DNA of 64,000 nt from Bacillus sp. KH172YL63. GTDB lineage: Bacteria; Bacillota; Bacilli; Bacillales; Bacillaceae_B. The translations under genes and the position numbers were made by a program. Position 1 is the first letter of the stretch. Every line of letters starts with the position of its first letter. Below, piece after piece: positions 37,621-47,905 of this stretch. The stretch is from NCBI RefSeq assembly GCF_011398925.1, contig NZ_AP022842.1:2592001-2656000 (forward strand), written 5' to 3'. Below the pieces are notes generated by a model. That model worked only from the letters and a program-made list of their open reading frames with translations. It made no database searches and was not told the origin of the DNA.

Positions 37621-38721
37621 TTATGCACGGTTTTGAAGGACTAAAAACTCCTTCATATTCTCAATCACTTGTTCATTTTGTTCAGTGGACCCGACTGTCA
37701 CCCTGACTGTATGAGGATAGCCCAATGCTTCTCCAGATCTTACGATGAATCCCTTGCTCATCAGATATTGGAAAACTTCATCACCGCTCACGCCAAAATC
37801 GATGAGAACAAAGTTTGCCTGTGAAGGAAAGTAGTCCAGTCCATGCTCCCGGCAGAAGCTATAATACTGTTCGAGTCCTTTTCTATTATGCTCCCGGCAC
37901 TCTTCGATGAACGACTGATCCTCTATTGAGGCAGCAGCGGCACCTTGTGCGAGTGCATTATTATTGAATGGTTCACGGATTGGCTCAAGCTTTCCGATCA
38001 CTTCCTGACTCGCGACCCCAAATCCGATCCTGAAGCCCGCAAGCCCGTAAGCTTTGGAGAAGGTGCGTGTGATCAGTAATTGAGGATAAGATTTCAATAA
38101 TTCCATTGAATCGTAATAGTCCTCTGCCACGACGTACTCGTAATAGGCTTCATCCAATACAACCAGTACATGGGAAGGAACCGAGTCCAAGAAGGAGACG
38201 AGTTCATCCTTCCTAATATATTCCCCGGTTGGGTTATTCGGTGAACACAGCCAAACGACTGAAGTGGTTTCATCGATTTCTTCCAACATGAGTGGCAGTT
38301 GATGCCGTCCTGCCGAATCAAGTGGCACTTCTCTTATTTCTGCCCCTTCCACGATGGCATTGTGCTTATATTGAGGAAAAGTCGGTGTTGCCATCACTGT
38401 ACTTTTGTCCCGGTCAAGCAGTGCCCTTGAGATCATTTGTATCACTTCGTCAGATCCATTTCCGAACAGCAGCTGACCCGGATCAACCGACAGATGTCCA
38501 GCCACTGCCATACGCAATTTCTTTGCATAACCATCTGGATAAATCGCGTGGGAAAAGTCGTTCGATTTGAGAAACGAATCTACGTTTTTCGAGCAGCCGA
38601 ACGGATTTTCATTTGATGCAAGCTTTACAACTTTCTCCAGATTGAACATTGCCTTGACATCATCCATCGTTTTGCCGGGCTGATACGCTTTGAGATTTTG
38701 AATCTGAGATTTCCACTTCAT
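37621..38721 (-). CDS. hisC: Histidinol-phosphate aminotransferase
   Basis: This PLP enzyme of histidine synthesis in Bacillus also transaminates aromatic keto acids. The 366-residue product has LASNENPFGCS, GNGSDEVIQMI, CSPNNPTGEYI and the PLP lysine in TRTFSKAYGLAGFRIGFG. It is placed with the aro genes as in B. subtilis. The 48 bases upstream, toward aroH, hold no trp genes. Confidence 0.95.
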   Translation of the reverse strand: MKWKSQIQNLKAYQPGKTMDDVKAMFNLEKVVKLASNENPFGCSKNVDSFLKSNDFSHAIYPDGYAKKLRMAVAGHLSVDPGQLLFGNGSDEVIQMISRALLDRDKSTVMATPTFPQYKHNAIVEGAEIREVPLDSAGRHQLPLMLEEIDETTSVVWLCSPNNPTGEYIRKDELVSFLDSVPSHVLVVLDEAYYEYVVAEDYYDSMELLKSYPQLLITRTFSKAYGLAGFRIGFGVASQEVIGKLEPIREPFNNNALAQGAAAASIEDQSFIEECREHNRKGLEQYYSFCREHGLDYFPSQANFVLIDFGVSGDEVFQYLMSKGFIVRSGEALGYPHTVRVTVGSTEQNEQVIENMKEFLVLQNRA

Positions 38722-38769
38722 GTTTAACTTCCTTTCAGTCTATTTCAATTTAAATTACAGCGACTAGTA

Positions 38770-39129
38770 TTACTTAAGGTCAGGCCGTAGACTGACCGCT
38801 TTTTTCATATAGATATGTTGGATATCCTTTTGGGGTGTTGATGTCTGATAATGGATCATCACCCTGATGCAAAGGGACAGGCCCTGTGGAATATCCAATT
38901 CTTGCATACACATGACAGGTACATATTTCCACTCTTCAAAACGCCTTAAAGCTTTTGCAGGAAATACACTTGTGATGTCCTCGGTTGCGGAAATGAAGAC
39001 CGAAGCCACATTTTCCGGCTTGATGTCATTATGTATGATCATTTCTTTTAAGAGATTTTCAGTTGAAAGGAGAATGTCCTTTTCATCATCCCGATCTGCT
39101 GTCGTCGCACCCCGAATTCCCCTGATCAT
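38770..39129 (-). CDS. aroH: Chorismate mutase (AroH class)
   Basis: This monofunctional chorismate mutase makes prephenate. The 119-residue product has MIRGIRGATTADRDDEKDI, the active-site region SATEDITSVFPAKALRRFEEW, and CIRVMIHYQTSTPQKDIQHIYMKKAVSLRPDL, as in the trimeric B. subtilis enzyme (127 residues). It is a little shorter at the C terminus, where the B. subtilis tail is flexible. The ATG follows gggagagtgg. Confidence 0.95.
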   Translation of the reverse strand: MIRGIRGATTADRDDEKDILLSTENLLKEMIIHNDIKPENVASVFISATEDITSVFPAKALRRFEEWKYVPVMCMQELDIPQGLSLCIRVMIHYQTSTPQKDIQHIYMKKAVSLRPDLK

Positions 39130-39178
39130 TCTTCCACTCTCCCTTATTTATGATAATTCCCTTATTTAAAGCGGAAGC

Positions 39179-40261
39179 TTACAGACTGCGAATAAAATCA
39201 TCCGCTTGCCTTAAGTCCTCCACTGAAACATTCATCAGCGTGGGTTCGCCAATATCATTTAACAATACAAAAACAGGCTGTCCATTTTTTGACTTTTTAT
39301 CATATTTCATCCCTTCATATAACATATCAAAGGTGATGCTTGAAGATATGGTCAAATCATAACCGAGGGATGATATCCACTCAATGAATGGGTCCAAATC
39401 AAATGAAAGGTTGCAGTATTGTCTGCTGAGGTATAGTGCAAAAACCATTCCAATCATGACCGATTCCCCGTGGGTTCGATTGCCATAGCCGCTTGCACTC
39501 TCAACTGCGTGACCATACGTATGGCCGAAATTCAAGAATGCGCGGACACCGGCCTCCCTCTCATCTTTCGATACAATTTCTCCCTTCACCCGTATCCCTT
39601 TCAAGAGGCAATCCATAAGGAAGTCCTGATCTATTTGGTCAGCTCTCTGGAAAGAATGCATCAAGTCAGTCAAGAAGTCATTGCCTGATAAAAAGGCATG
39701 TTTGATCACCTCAGAAATGCCTGACAAGACTTCTTTTTCCGGTAATGTCGCAAAGTATTTCAGGTCAAAAAACACTGCTTCAGGCTGAAAAAACTGTCCA
39801 ACCATGTTTTTTCCCAGCGGGTGATTGATCGCAACCTTCCCACCAACAGCACTGTCATGGGCAAGGATTGTCGTAGGTACACCTATGAACGGGATTCCTC
39901 TCATATAGGTGGAAGCGACGAAACCTGCCAAATCACCAATCGCGCCGCCTCCAAAGGCAATGACCAGTGCGCTCCGGTCGACATTGTTACTCAGCCCATG
40001 GGTGATGGCATCTTCATATACAGCAAAGCTTTTAGCCTTCTCCCCTTGAGGTGCCAGATACGTCGTCATAGCGAAGTATTGCTGCAATCGCTGTTCGAAT
40101 TCCCGGCCATGGATGTTATAAACCTCTTTATCAGCAATCAGCCAAAGCTTTGAAACTGCAGGGAAAGACTTTTTTATAAAAGAAACAATATCATCTGTCA
40201 TACCCTTGCCGATCTTCACATCGTAAGTTTTCGATGCGGTTTGAATGGTTACTTCTCTCAT
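39179..40261 (-). CDS. aroB: 3-dehydroquinate synthase
   Basis: The second shikimate-pathway step. The 360-residue NAD- and zinc-dependent enzyme has ALVIAFGGGAIGDLAGFVASTYMRGIPFIGVPTTILAHDSAVGGK and the metal-binding LNFGHTYGHAVES. It starts directly after the aroC stop (3-base gap), so the two are co-transcribed. Confidence 0.97.
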   Translation of the reverse strand: MREVTIQTASKTYDVKIGKGMTDDIVSFIKKSFPAVSKLWLIADKEVYNIHGREFEQRLQQYFAMTTYLAPQGEKAKSFAVYEDAITHGLSNNVDRSALVIAFGGGAIGDLAGFVASTYMRGIPFIGVPTTILAHDSAVGGKVAINHPLGKNMVGQFFQPEAVFFDLKYFATLPEKEVLSGISEVIKHAFLSGNDFLTDLMHSFQRADQIDQDFLMDCLLKGIRVKGEIVSKDEREAGVRAFLNFGHTYGHAVESASGYGNRTHGESVMIGMVFALYLSRQYCNLSFDLDPFIEWISSLGYDLTISSSITFDMLYEGMKYDKKSKNGQPVFVLLNDIGEPTLMNVSVEDLRQADDFIRSL

Positions 40262-40264
40262 TTA

Positions 40265-41437
40265 TCAGTACTCCTTGGAGGCTTGACGTTGTCGTTCAAT
40301 CTCTTCTGCGAGTTTCTCAAATTGATCGCTATTGAATTGTTCAACGATGGCGCTCGCAAGTTCCCATGCAACGACCGCTTCAGCGACTACGCTTGCAGCG
40401 GGCACTGCACAACTGTCCGATCTTTCGATGCTTGCCTTAAAAGGTTCCTTCGTTTCGATATCGACACTCTGTAAAGGTTTGTACAACGTAGGGATTGGCT
40501 TCATGACCCCTTTCACACGGATTGGCATACCGGTTGTCATGCCACCTTCAAATCCGCCTAGACGATTCGTTTTCCGGTAATATCCTTTTTCTTCACTCCA
40601 GGCAATTTCATCATGAACTTCACTTCCAGGCTTCCTGGCCATTTCAAAGCCCAATCCGAATTCCACACCTTTGAAAGCGTTGATGCTCATGACGGCCATG
40701 GCGATTTTGGCATCGAGCTTCCGGTCGTAATGCACATAACTGCCGACTCCCTGCGGCATGCCTTCAACGAGTACTTCGACCACTCCGCCGATGGAATCTC
40801 CATTTTGTTTCGCTTCGTCGATTAAATCCATCATTTTCTGCGCAGCATCTTCATCCAGACAGCGTACAGGCGACGCTTCCGTCACTTCCCGTACCTCATC
40901 GATGGAATCGTACGCTAGTTTCTCTGATTTGATTCCTCCGATTTCGAGCACATGCCCGACCACTTCAATGCCCAGCAGTTTCAATAATTTCTTTGCGACT
41001 GCGCCTGCTGCCACCCTGACGGTCGTTTCCCTTGCTGAAGATCTTTCAAGTACATTCCTTAAGTCTCTATGTCCATATTTCATTCCGCCGACAAGGTCTG
41101 CATGACCTGGTCTCGGTCTTGAAATCTTTCTTTTCACTTCGTCTTCCTGACCCTCTTCAAGTGGTTCGATCCCCATCACTTTTGTCCAGTGGGTCCAGTC
41201 TTTATTTTCCACCACAAGGCCTACAGGTGAACCAAGGGTTTGGCCGTGCCTGACCCCGCCTACAATGGAAGCACGGTCTGTTTCGATTTGCATTCTTCTG
41301 CCCCGGCCGTGTCCTTTTTGCCTTCTTGCCAGATTCTCATTGATATCCTCGGCTACCAACGGCATTCCCGCAGGTAGTCCTTCAATGATTGTTGTTAGTT
41401 GCGGTCCATGTGATTCTCCAGATGTTAAGTATCTCAT
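40265..41437 (-). CDS. aroC: Chorismate synthase
   Basis: The final step to chorismate, FMN-dependent. The 390-residue product has the three family signatures [40 protein letters not shown] with RPGHAD just before, and [16 protein letters not shown]. It is called aroF in B. subtilis. ATG 41437 follows ggggga. It heads the aroC-aroB-aroH run. Confidence 0.97.
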   Translation of the reverse strand: MRYLTSGESHGPQLTTIIEGLPAGMPLVAEDINENLARRQKGHGRGRRMQIETDRASIVGGVRHGQTLGSPVGLVVENKDWTHWTKVMGIEPLEEGQEDEVKRKISRPRPGHADLVGGMKYGHRDLRNVLERSSARETTVRVAAGAVAKKLLKLLGIEVVGHVLEIGGIKSEKLAYDSIDEVREVTEASPVRCLDEDAAQKMMDLIDEAKQNGDSIGGVVEVLVEGMPQGVGSYVHYDRKLDAKIAMAVMSINAFKGVEFGLGFEMARKPGSEVHDEIAWSEEKGYYRKTNRLGGFEGGMTTGMPIRVKGVMKPIPTLYKPLQSVDIETKEPFKASIERSDSCAVPAASVVAEAVVAWELASAIVEQFNSDQFEKLAEEIERQRQASKEY

Positions 41438-41548
41438 TTCGCTTTCCCCCTTCAACTCGCTAAAGAATTATGTACCAATATAACATAGATTTTATATTCA
41501 TTCCTAGTATAATCGTTTAAATAATTTTCTAAAAATATGATTAATGGC

Positions 41549-41650
41549 AAAAAAACGATGTGAATCCGTCATGTCCCAAAGAGACTGCTGTACCCATCAT
41601 TGTTATGATAAGGCACGGCTCTTTTAGGACGATGAAGATTGACATCGTTA
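41549..41650 (-). terminator. Long hairpin terminator after cheR
   Basis: About 100 bases fold into one extended hairpin. The outer arms are aacgatgtcaatc and ggattcacatcgtt, then gtcctaaaagag with ctctttgggac, gccgtgcc with ggtacagc, and an inner tatcat/atgatg. On the minus strand it is followed by TTTTTTTG. It begins only a few bases after the cheR stop and separates it from aroC. The length is unusual for a plain terminator. Confidence 0.7.
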
Positions 41651-41653
41651 TTT

Positions 41654-42499
<846 letters not shown>

Positions 42500-42515
42500 T
42501 TAAGTTCATTTTCAT

Positions 42516-42547
42516 AGAAAAAGCAAGCTGTCCCAAAACAGCTTGCC
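42516..42547 (-). terminator. Rho-independent terminator of ndk
   Basis: On the minus strand gcaagctgttttgggacagcttgc forms a stem (gcaagctgt with acagcttgc) followed by TTTTTC, about 40 bases after the ndk stop. Confidence 0.8.
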
Positions 42548-42586
42548 CTTCATCTCATATAAAACGGAAATTCCGTAATAGCTATA

Positions 42587-43033
42587 TTAGTATACCCACT
42601 CATTCATTAGCTTGGCGTATTCAACAAGTTCTTCTTCCTTGAAGAATAATCCAATTTCTCTAACAGCGCTTTCAGCAGAGTCAGAGCCGTGGATGATATT
42701 CTTTCCGACTGTCAGTCCGAAATCACCGCGGATCGTTCCTACCGCTGCATCTTTAGGATTTGTAGCACCCATCATCCCACGTGCCGTTGAGATCACGTTT
42801 TCACCTTGCCACACCATGGCAAATACAGGACCGCTTGTGATGAAGTCAACCAGTTCCCCGAAGAAAGGTCTTTCTTTGTGTTCGCCATAATGCTCTTCTG
42901 CAAGTTCATTTGAAATGCTCATTAATTTGGCCCCTACAAGTTGGAAGCCCTTTTTCTCGAATCGGGATACGATATCGCCGATTAACCCTCTTTGTACACC
43001 GTCTGGTTTTACCATTAAAAACGTCTTTTCCAT
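42587..43033 (-). CDS. ndk: Nucleoside diphosphate kinase
   Basis: Ndk equilibrates nucleoside di- and triphosphates through a phosphohistidine. The 148-residue product has [15 protein letters not shown], the active-site His115 in NIIHGSDS, and [20 protein letters not shown] 43033 follows aggagtgggg; the frame to 43078 lacks a site. Confidence 0.97.
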   Translation of the reverse strand: MEKTFLMVKPDGVQRGLIGDIVSRFEKKGFQLVGAKLMSISNELAEEHYGEHKERPFFGELVDFITSGPVFAMVWQGENVISTARGMMGATNPKDAAVGTIRGDFGLTVGKNIIHGSDSAESAVREIGLFFKEEELVEYAKLMNEWVY

Positions 43034-43136
43034 CTTCCCCACTCCTAAATTATGTATGTATAGAAGTCCTAAGGACATCCCACGAAAATAGTAACACTGA
43101 TTGGGGGTTTTGGCAACGTTTCCATTTTAAATTTTC

Positions 43137-44099
43137 TTAATATTTTCTCTTGCCAATAAAGTTCGCGATATTTTTCAAGGTTTTCTTCACACGGTTGTAT
43201 GGAAGATGGTCCAGATCCTTCAGCGCCCTGTCCAAATACATTCCGCTCAATTGGTGTGACCGCTCGATGGCATCTGTCGAAAGGATGGATGAGATGATCT
43301 CTCTCATTTCTTCGCGGGAAGTATATTCGGTCACCTTTTCGATCTTCGCTTTTAACTGGGGATCCTCCATCGCATAGAGAATCGGAAGGGTGATGTTCCC
43401 TTGCCACAGATCGCTTCCGGCAGGCTTCCCAAGTTCTTTTTCGCTTGCCGTTAAATCCAGGATATCGTCTGTGATCTGAAAGCTCATCCCCACATTGTAA
43501 CCAAACCGGTACAGTCGTCGATGAACTTCTTCAGGCGCACCCGATGAAATGGCGCCAAGCTGGCAGCTCACAGCGATCAAGAGGGCTGTTTTTCGTTTGA
43601 TTCGCAACAGATAATTTCGGAGATTTTGCTCAAAGTCATACTTATCCTCGATTTGAGCGATTTCTCCCTTGCACAGCTCCACTAAAGTGTGGGAGAGGAT
43701 CTGATGGGCCTCTGGACTTTTGATTTGGGTCATGTACTCAAGCGCCCTGGCAAAGATATAATCTCCGGTATACATGGCGATACGATTATCCCACTGGGCC
43801 TTGATCGTCGGTTTTCCCCTTCTTAATTCAGCGTCATCAATGACGTCATCATGGACAAGGGAAGCCATATGCATCAATTCCAGTGCCACAGCCACGTTCT
43901 TAACAATGTTGATGTCATATTGTCCAAATTTAGCCGACAATAATACAAAAACAGGGCGGATCCTTTTACCACCTGCCTGGAGGAGGTGAAGGGAGGCTTC
44001 TTGTAAGAGATCAGATTCGGACTTGATCGCCACTTCCAATTCCTTTTCAATTTCATCGATATCCGTCTTAAGAAACGAATACATCCTGTTTAGCTTCAT
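43137..44099 (-). CDS. hepT: Heptaprenyl diphosphate synthase component II
   Basis: This is the catalytic subunit of the two-part synthase that makes the C35 side chain of menaquinone-7. The 320-residue product has GGKRIRPVFVLLSA, the first aspartate-rich motif HDDVIDDAELRRG and the second FQITDDILDLT. It works with HepS (44835-45668). ATG 44099 follows aggtgg. It overlaps no other gene and follows menG by 28 bases. Confidence 0.96.
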   Translation of the reverse strand: MKLNRMYSFLKTDIDEIEKELEVAIKSESDLLQEASLHLLQAGGKRIRPVFVLLSAKFGQYDINIVKNVAVALELMHMASLVHDDVIDDAELRRGKPTIKAQWDNRIAMYTGDYIFARALEYMTQIKSPEAHQILSHTLVELCKGEIAQIEDKYDFEQNLRNYLLRIKRKTALLIAVSCQLGAISSGAPEEVHRRLYRFGYNVGMSFQITDDILDLTASEKELGKPAGSDLWQGNITLPILYAMEDPQLKAKIEKVTEYTSREEMREIISSILSTDAIERSHQLSGMYLDRALKDLDHLPYNRVKKTLKNIANFIGKRKY

Positions 44100-44127
44100 A
44101 ATTTTTCCACCTATTTTTACGAATTTC

Positions 44128-44829
44128 TTACTTTTTACCGGAGTGCATGGCCGCAACGCCACCGCTATATGGCTTTACAGTGATCTCTTTGAAACCTGCT
44201 TCTTTAAACATGTCTGCCAGTTCCTTCATGCCCGGAAAGTCCCGTGCAGATTCCTGGAGCCAGGAATATTCAGAGAAACTCTTCGCAAACAGCTTCCCAA
44301 ACAGGGGCATCACAAAGCGGAAATACATATAATAAAGCTGTTTGAAACCGAACATGGTAGGCTGGGAGGTTTCAAGACAGACAACCATGCCGCCTGGCTT
44401 CACGACACGATGCATTTCTTTGAGGACATGCAGGTAATCAGGTACGTTCCTCAGACCGAATCCAATCGTGACATAATCAAAGGAATTGTCGTCAAAAGGC
44501 AGCTCCATTGCATTTCCATGGATCAGCTCAATATGATCGAGGTGGGATTCTTTCACTTTCTCTTCTCCGATTGAAAGCATGTTCTGACTGAAATCCAAGC
44601 CGATAACCTTTCCGGTGTCCCCGACTTCCTCGCCTATTGCCAATGTCCAATCTGCAGTGCCGCAGCATACGTCGAGAGCCGATGCACCTTTCTTGACGTC
44701 CATATGCTTCATCGTTTCTTTTCTCCATTTTTTATGCTGCTGGAAACTGATCACCGAATTCATTTTGTCATAATTGGAATAAATCTTTTCAAATACTCCA
44801 TGGACTCTTTGTTCTTTGGACTGCTGCAT
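44128..44829 (-). CDS. menG: Demethylmenaquinone methyltransferase
   Basis: MenG (UbiE family) carries out the last step of menaquinone synthesis. The 233-residue SAM-dependent enzyme has [35 protein letters not shown] (SAM site), and [28 protein letters not shown]. It lies between hepS and hepT, so three menaquinone genes sit together. Confidence 0.96.
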   Translation of the reverse strand: MQQSKEQRVHGVFEKIYSNYDKMNSVISFQQHKKWRKETMKHMDVKKGASALDVCCGTADWTLAIGEEVGDTGKVIGLDFSQNMLSIGEEKVKESHLDHIELIHGNAMELPFDDNSFDYVTIGFGLRNVPDYLHVLKEMHRVVKPGGMVVCLETSQPTMFGFKQLYYMYFRFVMPLFGKLFAKSFSEYSWLQESARDFPGMKELADMFKEAGFKEITVKPYSGGVAAMHSGKK

Positions 44830-44834
44830 TTCGT

Positions 44835-45668
44835 TTACCCTTCTTCCGCGTATAGTTTGGTCATTGGTTCAGGCTCAGTGAATGGAAACAACTCCACCAT
44901 CATCTTTTTGGAGAACGGGGTGTCCGACTCCATTCTTTTCAGCTGGGTGTGAATCGAATCCTTCACCTGACCGATCAATCCATCCAGTTGTGCGATCATC
45001 ACTTGAGTGCGTTCCTGTATAAAGAGTGCATCGGTTTCTTCGTCCCCGGCATGATTCATGACCGCAGCCAAGGCCTTGATAAAACTCGTGTACTCAGAAT
45101 GTTGGAGGCAAACCTTCTCTTGGACAAGCTTCTTGTAAAGGAGGGCTTCTCCGACCACCCCGATCCACTTATCATCTTCAAAGAAGGAATAAAATGCCGA
45201 AATGATGGCAGACTCCCGTTTCTTTAACTCATTCATGAGTCCGTCAAGATCAGGCAGTTCGTTCTTGTATATGGAAATCTTACTTTCATTCACTTCTTTA
45301 ATCGCTTTCGCTAAATATGCTATCAGGTCTACATCACTTGTTTCTGCAAGAATCTTATAATACAGACTGCTGAAGTATACGCCAGCAAGTACGGTCAGCT
45401 GTCTTTCCTTCAGAGATTCCCGATCAGAGATTGTAACCTTTTCATGGGTATCTAGGGCTATCTGCAATAACATGGCAGTCGAAATCCACTGCATCACTTC
45501 TTCATCCACGGTTCGCCCTTCACGCATGAAAGGCATGAGCAGAAAATAAATCCGGTCACGATCGATATAAGGCTGATCGATATACTCCTTCAGATAAGAG
45601 TGATGCAACTGCTCTTCTATGTATTGATGAATGATATTCGCTTGATGGTTACAATCAATGAATTTCAT
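44835..45668 (-). CDS. hepS: Heptaprenyl diphosphate synthase component I
   Basis: This is the regulatory, non-catalytic subunit of heptaprenyl diphosphate synthase. The 277-residue all-helical product lacks DDxxD motifs, as expected, and has the family region [20 protein letters not shown] and [21 protein letters not shown]. Length is somewhat above B. subtilis HepS (about 250). TATAAT-like sequences lie at 45728-45723 and 45783-45778 on the minus strand, without clear -35 partners. It is directly upstream of menG. Confidence 0.9.
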   Translation of the reverse strand: MKFIDCNHQANIIHQYIEEQLHHSYLKEYIDQPYIDRDRIYFLLMPFMREGRTVDEEVMQWISTAMLLQIALDTHEKVTISDRESLKERQLTVLAGVYFSSLYYKILAETSDVDLIAYLAKAIKEVNESKISIYKNELPDLDGLMNELKKRESAIISAFYSFFEDDKWIGVVGEALLYKKLVQEKVCLQHSEYTSFIKALAAVMNHAGDEETDALFIQERTQVMIAQLDGLIGQVKDSIHTQLKRMESDTPFSKKMMVELFPFTEPEPMTKLYAEEG

Positions 45669-45786
45669 ACCCTTTCGTCCCCATTTCTACTATGTATCAG
45701 TCTAAAAATTTCAGCATTAAATATTATACCATAAAATTCCCCATCATAGGGAACGAGTCTTCACCGGCATACGGCTGATTATAACA

Positions 45787-45828
45787 AAGGGGACGACCAA
45801 GAAGCTTCACTCTTCTTGATCCGTCCCA
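45787..45828 (-). terminator. Hairpin between mtrB and hepS
   Basis: A 15-bp stem gggacggatcaagaag/cttcttggtcgtccc (one mismatch) is followed by CTTTGTTAT on the minus strand. It is a probable mtrB terminator with a weak U-run. Confidence 0.6.
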
Positions 45829-45859
45829 CCCGATACCCGAGCCTTGACCGGCTGCAGCA

Positions 45860-46084
45860 TTATTTCTTGTTATCGCTCTCCACTTCACCGTAGCTGGTCA
45901 CGATCGTAGCTTTTCCTCTTACTTTGATCGCAGAAGTATGATCTGTAAACTGGGCAATCATCACTTCTCCTTTATCAAGCTTCTCTGAATGATGAAATCG
46001 GGTATCCGTCCCTCTTGTCAGGCCGATCACATTCACACCGTCTTCAATTGCTTTAATGACAATATAATCGTTTGAGCTCATCAT
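45860..46084 (-). CDS. mtrB: trp RNA-binding attenuation protein (TRAP)
   Basis: TRAP forms an 11-mer ring that, with bound tryptophan, binds (G/U)AG repeats in trp leader RNA. The 74-residue product has [25 protein letters not shown] and [11 protein letters not shown], which include the RNA-contacting lysines and arginine (KLDKGE, KxR). It is downstream of folE (mtrA), the classic mtr operon. ATG 46081 is an alternative start. The trp operon is not in its usual place at 38.7 kb, so the target must be elsewhere. Confidence 0.96.
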   Translation of the reverse strand: MMSSNDYIVIKAIEDGVNVIGLTRGTDTRFHHSEKLDKGEVMIAQFTDHTSAIKVRGKATIVTSYGEVESDNKK

Positions 46085-46093
46085 GGGTCACTC

Positions 46094-46660
46094 CTAATTC
46101 TTGATAAAAGTAAGAACTTCGTTGCGCGCCTGGGCATCTTCTTTGAAAGAGCCCCTTACAGCCGTTGTCACAGTACTTGATCCAGGCTTCTTCACGCCTC
46201 GCATTGTCATGCACATATGCTCGGCCTCTACGACGACCATTGCACCATATGGTTCAAGGGTTTCCATGATTGTATCTGCTACCGTTGAGGTGATTCTTTC
46301 CTGCAGCTGAGGACGCTTCGCGACAGACTCTACCGCTCTCGCCAGTTTACTCAAACCAGCCACGCGGCCATCCCGCGGGATATATGCGACATGAGCTTTC
46401 CCGTAAAAAGGCACAAGATGATGCTCGCACATGGAATAGAATGGAATATCCTTCACAAGTACCAATTCTTCATGATCTTCACTGAATATTGTCTCAAAGT
46501 ATTCTTTCGGGTCATGATCGAGGCCTGAGAATACTTCTGCATACATCTTAGCCACACGTTTTGGCGTATCTAATAATCCTTCTCTATTAGGATTCTCTCC
46601 AATAGCTTCTAATATTAACCGAATCGCTTCTTCTATTTGGCCGTGATTGACTTCTGCCAT
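46094..46660 (-). CDS. folE: GTP cyclohydrolase I
   Basis: FolE (MtrA) makes dihydroneopterin triphosphate for folate. The 188-residue zinc enzyme has [19 protein letters not shown] (metal ligand and active-site residues), [19 protein letters not shown] and [21 protein letters not shown]. Only 9 bases separate it from mtrB. Confidence 0.97.
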   Translation of the reverse strand: MAEVNHGQIEEAIRLILEAIGENPNREGLLDTPKRVAKMYAEVFSGLDHDPKEYFETIFSEDHEELVLVKDIPFYSMCEHHLVPFYGKAHVAYIPRDGRVAGLSKLARAVESVAKRPQLQERITSTVADTIMETLEPYGAMVVVEAEHMCMTMRGVKKPGSSTVTTAVRGSFKEDAQARNEVLTFIKN

Positions 46661-46705
46661 ACTGTTGTCCTCCTATAGTAACTTAAAGAAATAGTAACAT
46701 TGTTA

Positions 46706-46734
46706 ATATTAGCACAAGCCTATAATGTCATCAA
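46706..46734 (-). promoter_or_regulatory. Candidate sigma-A promoter of folE-mtrB
   Basis: On the minus strand TTGATG (46734-46729), 17 bp and TAATAT (46711-46706) lie about 45 bases ahead of the folE start. Confidence 0.5.
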
Positions 46735-46836
46735 AGACTAGTGCTTTAGAAGTTTTATCATAATACAAAAAGGCCGGGAAGAGAATAAATTCACTTACAT
46801 ATTTTCTTAATAGGGGGTGAATAGTATAAAAAGACA

Positions 46837-46868
46837 CAAAAAAAAAGGCCGCATAAACATGCGACCTT
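46837..46868 (-). terminator. Rho-independent terminator of hbs
   Basis: Stem ggtcgcat/atgcggcc with a gttt loop is followed by nine T on the minus strand, about 25 bases after the hbs stop. Confidence 0.9.
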
Positions 46869-46890
46869 CCGTTCCGCTCAAAGTATGTAA

Positions 46891-47163
46891 TTATTTTACA
46901 GCTTCTTTAAGCGCTTTACCTGGTTTGAAAGCAGGTACTTTGCTAGCTGAGATTTCGATCTCTTCACCTGTTTGTGGGTTGCGACCTTTACGGGCTGCGC
47001 GCTCACGTACTTCGAAGTTACCGAATCCGATTAATTGTACTTTATCACCGTTTGCAAGTGAATTTTGAATTGTATCGAAAACAGCGTCAACCGCTTTAGT
47101 AGCGTCCTTCTTAGATAGCTCAGCAGCTTCTGCAACAGCATTGATTAGTTCTGTCTTATTCAT
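46891..47163 (-). CDS. hbs: DNA-binding protein HU
   Basis: HBsu is the main nucleoid-associated protein. The 90-residue product has the HU signature [24 protein letters not shown] covering the DNA-binding arm, and ends [11 protein letters not shown] 47163 follows ggaggtga. The 350 bases upstream contain AT-rich promoter-like sequence (for example TAGACT, 17 bp, TAAAGT) but no clear-cut consensus. Confidence 0.97.
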   Translation of the reverse strand: MNKTELINAVAEAAELSKKDATKAVDAVFDTIQNSLANGDKVQLIGFGNFEVRERAARKGRNPQTGEEIEISASKVPAFKPGKALKEAVK

Positions 47164-47514
47164 GCCATTCACCTCCTCCCAAGGAAATGTCTCAGTCATG
47201 ATTCATTTACTTTAATATCATTAGTAAACAACTTTAGCGAATTCTATACATAAAGTCTAGAAAAAACGCTTGAAAACGTTGCTGAATCAATATTCAACAA
47301 CAATTCTGTTAAAAGATTATCACAATAGAATCACCTTAGCAAGAATAAATCAAGAAATAATGGGAATCTTTTCTTATTTGAAACACAAATGTAATAGAAA
47401 CGCCATCAAACCCTTTATTCTCGCAGTCTCTCCAACTTATCACTTCCGTTCGGAGACTGCAACTTTTATCCTCCTGGCCAGGTACTCTATCTACCTTCCC
47501 GACCTTGCTTCAGC
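47164..47514. other. Intergenic region upstream of hbs
   Basis: This stretch of 351 bases has no convincing coding frame. It must hold the hbs promoter(s). Near 47428-47470 an imperfect inverted repeat (gcagtctcc...ggagagactgc on the minus strand) follows the small gene at 47515 but has no U-run. Confidence 0.5.
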
Positions 47515-47772
47515 TTAAACATCCGGCTCCCTCTCCCTGGATGGGATGTATACCCAGTCCTCGTGCCGGACACCTCCCCATTCCTTTATAAATACCGATA
47601 CAGAGGGATTTCTCTTCGCTTTCATTTTGACTTTCCACTGACCCTTCCCAATGAAATTAATAAATATACAATGCGGGAATACCAGGTATTCTATTTTCCC
47701 GTGCACGGAAAATGTTTTTTGTCGACTATGTAACCATACAATTTCGACCTCTGTCGGACGGGTAGATTTCAT
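47515..47772 (-). CDS. Hypothetical protein between spoIVA and hbs
   Basis: This 85-residue frame runs from ATG 47772 to TAA 47515. The product is basic and rich in beta-prone segments (VEIVWLHSRQKTFSVHGKIEYLVFP, KVKMKAKRNPSVSVFIKEW), with no signal peptide or membrane segment. The ribosome site is weak (gagag). I do not recognise the family. The strand, regular amino-acid composition and gap-filling position support a real gene, but it could be spurious. Confidence 0.45.
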   Translation of the reverse strand: MKSTRPTEVEIVWLHSRQKTFSVHGKIEYLVFPHCIFINFIGKGQWKVKMKAKRNPSVSVFIKEWGGVRHEDWVYIPSREREPDV

Positions 47773-47868
47773 GAAAAACTCTCAGGAGATAAAACCTTTG
47801 CAATAACGTGTTCCATCATCCCTCTCCCGCTTATCCTCAGCACAAATAAGAAATCCGGCTACAGTTAA

Positions 47869-47897
47869 AGAAAAAAAAGACCTTCCGGGGAAGGTCA
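47869..47897 (-). terminator. Rho-independent terminator of spoIVA
   Basis: Perfect stem gaccttcc/ggaaggtc with a two-base turn is followed by eight T on the minus strand, immediately after the spoIVA stop. Confidence 0.9.
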
Positions 47898-47905
47898 ACA
47901 GATTT

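Noticed and set aside
44023..44574. 183-codon plus-strand frame opposite menG and hepT
   Set aside because: It is a shadow of two genuine genes with intact motifs.
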